From assembly GCA_002483345.1 (NCBI GenBank), contig DLHS01000016.1:466700-530699 (forward strand): a stretch of DNA of 64,000 nt. Direction: 5' to 3'. The stretch is from Bacteroidetes bacterium UBA7662. Lineage in GTDB: Bacteria; Bacteroidota; Bacteroidia; UBA7662. Shown here piece after piece: positions 62,139 to 64,000 of this stretch (within the stretch, counting starts at the first letter, position 1; each line of letters opens with the position of its first letter). A program made the translations under genes and the position numbers. Below the pieces are notes generated by a model. It worked only from the letters and a program-made list of their open reading frames with translations, did not search any database and was not told where the DNA came from.

Positions 62139-62888
62139 TCACCCCATGATAAATTTTGCTGTCGCCCGCTCCAAATCCTCCACCGTATCCACTCCGATAA
62201 ACGCCTCCTCCGTTACCACCATGCGGATATTGATACCGTGGTACAACAACCGCAATTGCTCCAGTTTTTCGGTTAATTCGAGGGGGCAGGGCGGGAGGCT
62301 GGTGAATTTCAGGAGGGCTTCGCGGCGGTAGGCGTAAATACCGATGTGCTGGAAGTGCATGCCAGGAACAAGGTTTTGGCCCTGGCTGTCGCGGTCGAAG
62401 GGGATGGGGGCGCGGCTGAAGCAGAGCGCGTCGTTTTGTGCGTTGATGGTTACTTTTACCACATTCGGATTGCTGAGCGCCGCTACTTCAGTCAAGGGGC
62501 GCATCAGGCTGGCTACCACTACCTGAGTGTCACGAAAGGCGGCTATGAGGGCTTCCAGGGGTGCTTTTTGGGTGAAGGGCTCGTCTCCCTGCACGTTTAC
62601 AAGGAGGCTGCCAGACGGCAGGGTTTGGGCGATTTCCGCGATACGGTCACTGCCGCTGGGGTGGTCGTTGCGGCTCATCACGGCCTGACAACCATGTGCC
62701 TGTACAGCCTGCCGGATGCGTTCATGGTCGGTTACCACCAAAACCTGATCGAAGAGACCGGTTTTCACCACGGCTTCACAAGTCCGTACGATGAGGGGTT
62801 TGCCAGCCAGGTTGGCGAGCATTTTTTCGGGGAAACGGGTCGAGCCCAGGCGGGCGGGGATGAGTGCGTAAACGGCCGGGCTTGCCAT
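62139..62888 (-). CDS. kdsB: 3-deoxy-manno-octulosonate cytidylyltransferase
   Basis: Activates KDO with CTP to CMP-KDO for lipid A/LPS inner core synthesis in the cytoplasm. The 249-residue product has IPARLGSTRFPEKML (10-24, CTP loop), the MSRNDHPSGSDRIAE motif, NVQGDEPF (metal Asp) and HIGIYAYRREALLKF. The C-terminal EAFIGVDTVEDLERA is typical. It is the last gene of a minus-strand run with a GNAT and a LiaF-like protein; no kdsA or kdtA is near. Confidence 0.95.
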   Translation of the reverse strand: MASPAVYALIPARLGSTRFPEKMLANLAGKPLIVRTCEAVVKTGLFDQVLVVTDHERIRQAVQAHGCQAVMSRNDHPSGSDRIAEIAQTLPSGSLLVNVQGDEPFTQKAPLEALIAAFRDTQVVVASLMRPLTEVAALSNPNVVKVTINAQNDALCFSRAPIPFDRDSQGQNLVPGMHFQHIGIYAYRREALLKFTSLPPCPLELTEKLEQLRLLYHGINIRMVVTEEAFIGVDTVEDLERATAKFIMG

Positions 62889-62890
62889 AG

Positions 62891-63343
62891 TTAATCGGTC
62901 AGTGTTTTTTCAAATGCCTGGTGAAGAATGGTTACCTCCACAAAGGGTTCTTCCACGGCTGTATAACCGAGTTTGTGGTAGAACGGAATGGCAGTATCGC
63001 GGGCATGGAGTATGATTTTCCGGAAGAGATGTTCCCGGGCAAAATCTTCCGCATAAGCCACAAGCTGCTGCCCGATTCCTTTCCCTTGTCGTTCTTCCAG
63101 CACCGCCACCTGCCGCATCTGTAAAGTAAAGGCATCCACGGTTTTCAGGCAGAGGCAGGCCACCAGCAGCTCATCATCCCAGGCAGTGAGATGAAATTCG
63201 TCGGCTTCCTGTTCCAGCTGAGCCACGGTGAAATGCAGTCCCAGGGGACGGCGCAGCACCCGGTCGCGTAGCGAAACGGTGAGCGCGTAGGCGCTGCTGT
63301 GGTGTGCCACGGGTTTAAAGACAAGGCTCACACCCAGATGCAT
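62891..63343 (-). CDS. GNAT family N-acetyltransferase
   Basis: A 150-residue GNAT. The acetyl-CoA site is QVAVLEERQGKGIGQQLVAYAE (motif A, R/QxxGxG/A), and the C-terminal IPFYHKLGYTAVEEPFVEV is motif B. It resembles the ElaA-like group of small acyltransferases, but its substrate is not known. Its start lies within the 3' end of the LiaF-like gene (16-bp overlap), and kdsB starts 2 bp after its stop, so the three genes are probably one transcript. Confidence 0.88.
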   Translation of the reverse strand: MHLGVSLVFKPVAHHSSAYALTVSLRDRVLRRPLGLHFTVAQLEQEADEFHLTAWDDELLVACLCLKTVDAFTLQMRQVAVLEERQGKGIGQQLVAYAEDFAREHLFRKIILHARDTAIPFYHKLGYTAVEEPFVEVTILHQAFEKTLTD

Positions 63344-63861
63344 TTTACCTCGCCGAATACTGCGGTAACCTGGAGCACTACCGAACTCCCTTTTTCGTCC
63401 GTTTTGTGAGCAAAACTCCGGTCACCGAAATTCACCTCTTTGCCATCCGGCAGTCTGACCTCACCAAAAACGGCATGGGCCCGGATGGTCACCGGCATAT
63501 CTTTAGGGATGAGTAGGGTGTTTTCGGCAAAATAGGCTGAGACAGTGACCAGCTTTTCGGCCGTATCTACCCGATCGAATTTCAGGGTGCGTTCCCCGAA
63601 GATGGTGGTGTAGTTTTCCGGTTTGGGACCACTGCGGGGATAGGTATAAGCCGACCCAAAAATTACGAGCTCTTTGTCGTCAAGCGTTCCATCGGCAAAA
63701 CCGGACACCCGGCGGCCACTTAAAAGGAGTATGCCAAGGGCCACAAAACCAATGGCAAGCAGCAGTTTGATGATGCTGAGGTCGAGGTCAAACAGGTTGT
63801 TGAGCAGAAAAATGGTGCCGAGCAGGATGACAATCAGGGCGATGGTTCTACGGGCTTTCAT
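63328..63861 (-). CDS. LiaF-like membrane protein
   Basis: A 177-residue protein with two N-terminal hydrophobic segments (IALIVILLGTIFLLNNL and IIKLLLAIGFVALGILLL), then a soluble beta-rich domain with repeated short motifs (ENYTTIFGERTL, RAHAVFGEVRLP and LQVTAVFGEVKC). This matches the LiaF transmembrane domain plus the DUF2154 beta-helix domain. In Firmicutes LiaF tunes an envelope-stress kinase; in Bacteroidota the partner is unclear and none is adjacent. It heads the minus-strand run with GNAT and kdsB. Confidence 0.75.
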   Translation of the reverse strand: MKARRTIALIVILLGTIFLLNNLFDLDLSIIKLLLAIGFVALGILLLSGRRVSGFADGTLDDKELVIFGSAYTYPRSGPKPENYTTIFGERTLKFDRVDTAEKLVTVSAYFAENTLLIPKDMPVTIRAHAVFGEVRLPDGKEVNFGDRSFAHKTDEKGSSVVLQVTAVFGEVKCIWV

Positions 63862-63936
63862 AGGGATAGGGTCTGTGATGCTAAGCTAAAACAAAAAAAC
63901 TAATGGGGCTCATGGGTTGTGGGGTTAGGGGCAAAT

Positions 63937-63968
63937 GGTTAAACGGTAAAACGGTAAAACGGTAAAAC
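63937..63968. repeat. 8-bp tandem repeat array GGTAAAAC, second locus
   Basis: One GGTTAAAC then three perfect GGTAAAAC copies, the same order as at the aspS end. It lies in the spacer upstream of the LiaF-like gene; no gene can be seen between 63862 and the window end. Confidence 0.85.
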
Positions 63969-64000
63969 GGGGGGCTTTGTCTTGTACTGAAATAGGTTGA

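Overview
The window looks like the chromosome of a Gram-negative Bacteroidota bacterium, probably from the Chitinophagia/Saprospiria side of the phylum. The evidence is: two secreted proteins with type IX secretion (Por) C-terminal sorting domains; a TonB receptor with a carboxypeptidase-like N-terminal domain; KdsB (lipopolysaccharide KDO activation); a HYC_CC_PP-type metal-associated protein; a DUF4175 giant membrane protein; a MurF start of the Bacteroidota type; and several TAnnTTTG promoter elements, some only a few bases from the start codon. Gene density is high, many neighbours overlap by ATGA, and there is no transposase, tRNA, rRNA or CRISPR array that I can see.

Layout. 1-5.5 kb: murF (cut by the window edge) and an MFS exporter on the minus strand, recX on the plus strand, then a minus-strand metal cassette (HYC_CC_PP protein, HMA metal-binding protein, TonB receptor). 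5.5-9.1 kb: outer-membrane barrel protein, EamA transporter, yicC, gmk, nadD. 9.13-9.52 kb: a non-coding stretch with one perfect and several near-perfect DnaA boxes. 9.5-18.5 kb: nadA, a methionine/glutamine transaminase and omega-amidase pair, a small conserved protein, a cyclophilin PPIase, exonuclease III, a DUF4175 protein, an anti-sigma-type ATPase and ybeY. 18.43-18.49 kb: two perfect parS-type sites just before mnmG. 18.5-24.4 kb: mnmG, a methyltransferase, an Ig-like lipoprotein and, facing them, nadB. 24.5-26.4 kb: a small Cys/Lys-rich secreted protein, a palindrome and terminator, and a Fic AMP-transferase gene with repeated operator-like sites. 26.4-30.3 kb: a minus-strand glycosyltransferase, polysaccharide deacetylase, acetyltransferase and upp operon. 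30.3-37.1 kb: a tiny lipoprotein, feoA-feoB, a SprT-like protease, DoxX-like and orphan biotin-carrier proteins, and an M1 aminopeptidase. 37.2-42.0 kb: the rimP-nusA-infB operon with a hairpin leader. 42.2-48.5 kb: a Crp/Fnr regulator, a dehalogenase-like hydrolase, pnuC, a PAS protein, an ECF sigma/anti-sigma pair, rhodanese, a methyltransferase, and two LuxR-type regulators. 48.6-52.5 kb: tadA, aspS, an 8-bp tandem repeat and a TPR metalloprotease. 52.8-62.1 kb: two T9SS cargo proteins, the second of 2436 residues in visibly A+T-richer DNA. 62.1-63.9 kb: kdsB, a GNAT and a LiaF-like protein.

How it fits together. Most genes are housekeeping: NAD synthesis and salvage (nadA, nadB, nadD, pnuC are scattered), translation and tRNA modification (rimP, nusA, infB, ybeY, mnmG, tadA, aspS), iron uptake (feoAB) and envelope synthesis (murF, kdsB, the glycan operon). 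The most notable non-coding signals are the parS pair and, 9 kb away, the DnaA-box cluster, which together make this a candidate origin-proximal region. Also notable are an 8-bp repeat that has replaced the end and stop codon of aspS, a palindromic repeat family that encodes the end of the sprT-like gene, and 12-bp tandem operator-like repeats ahead of the Fic gene. I found no clear-cut new defence or biosynthetic system; the strongest candidates for something undescribed are the Fic locus, the metal cassette and the glycan operon.
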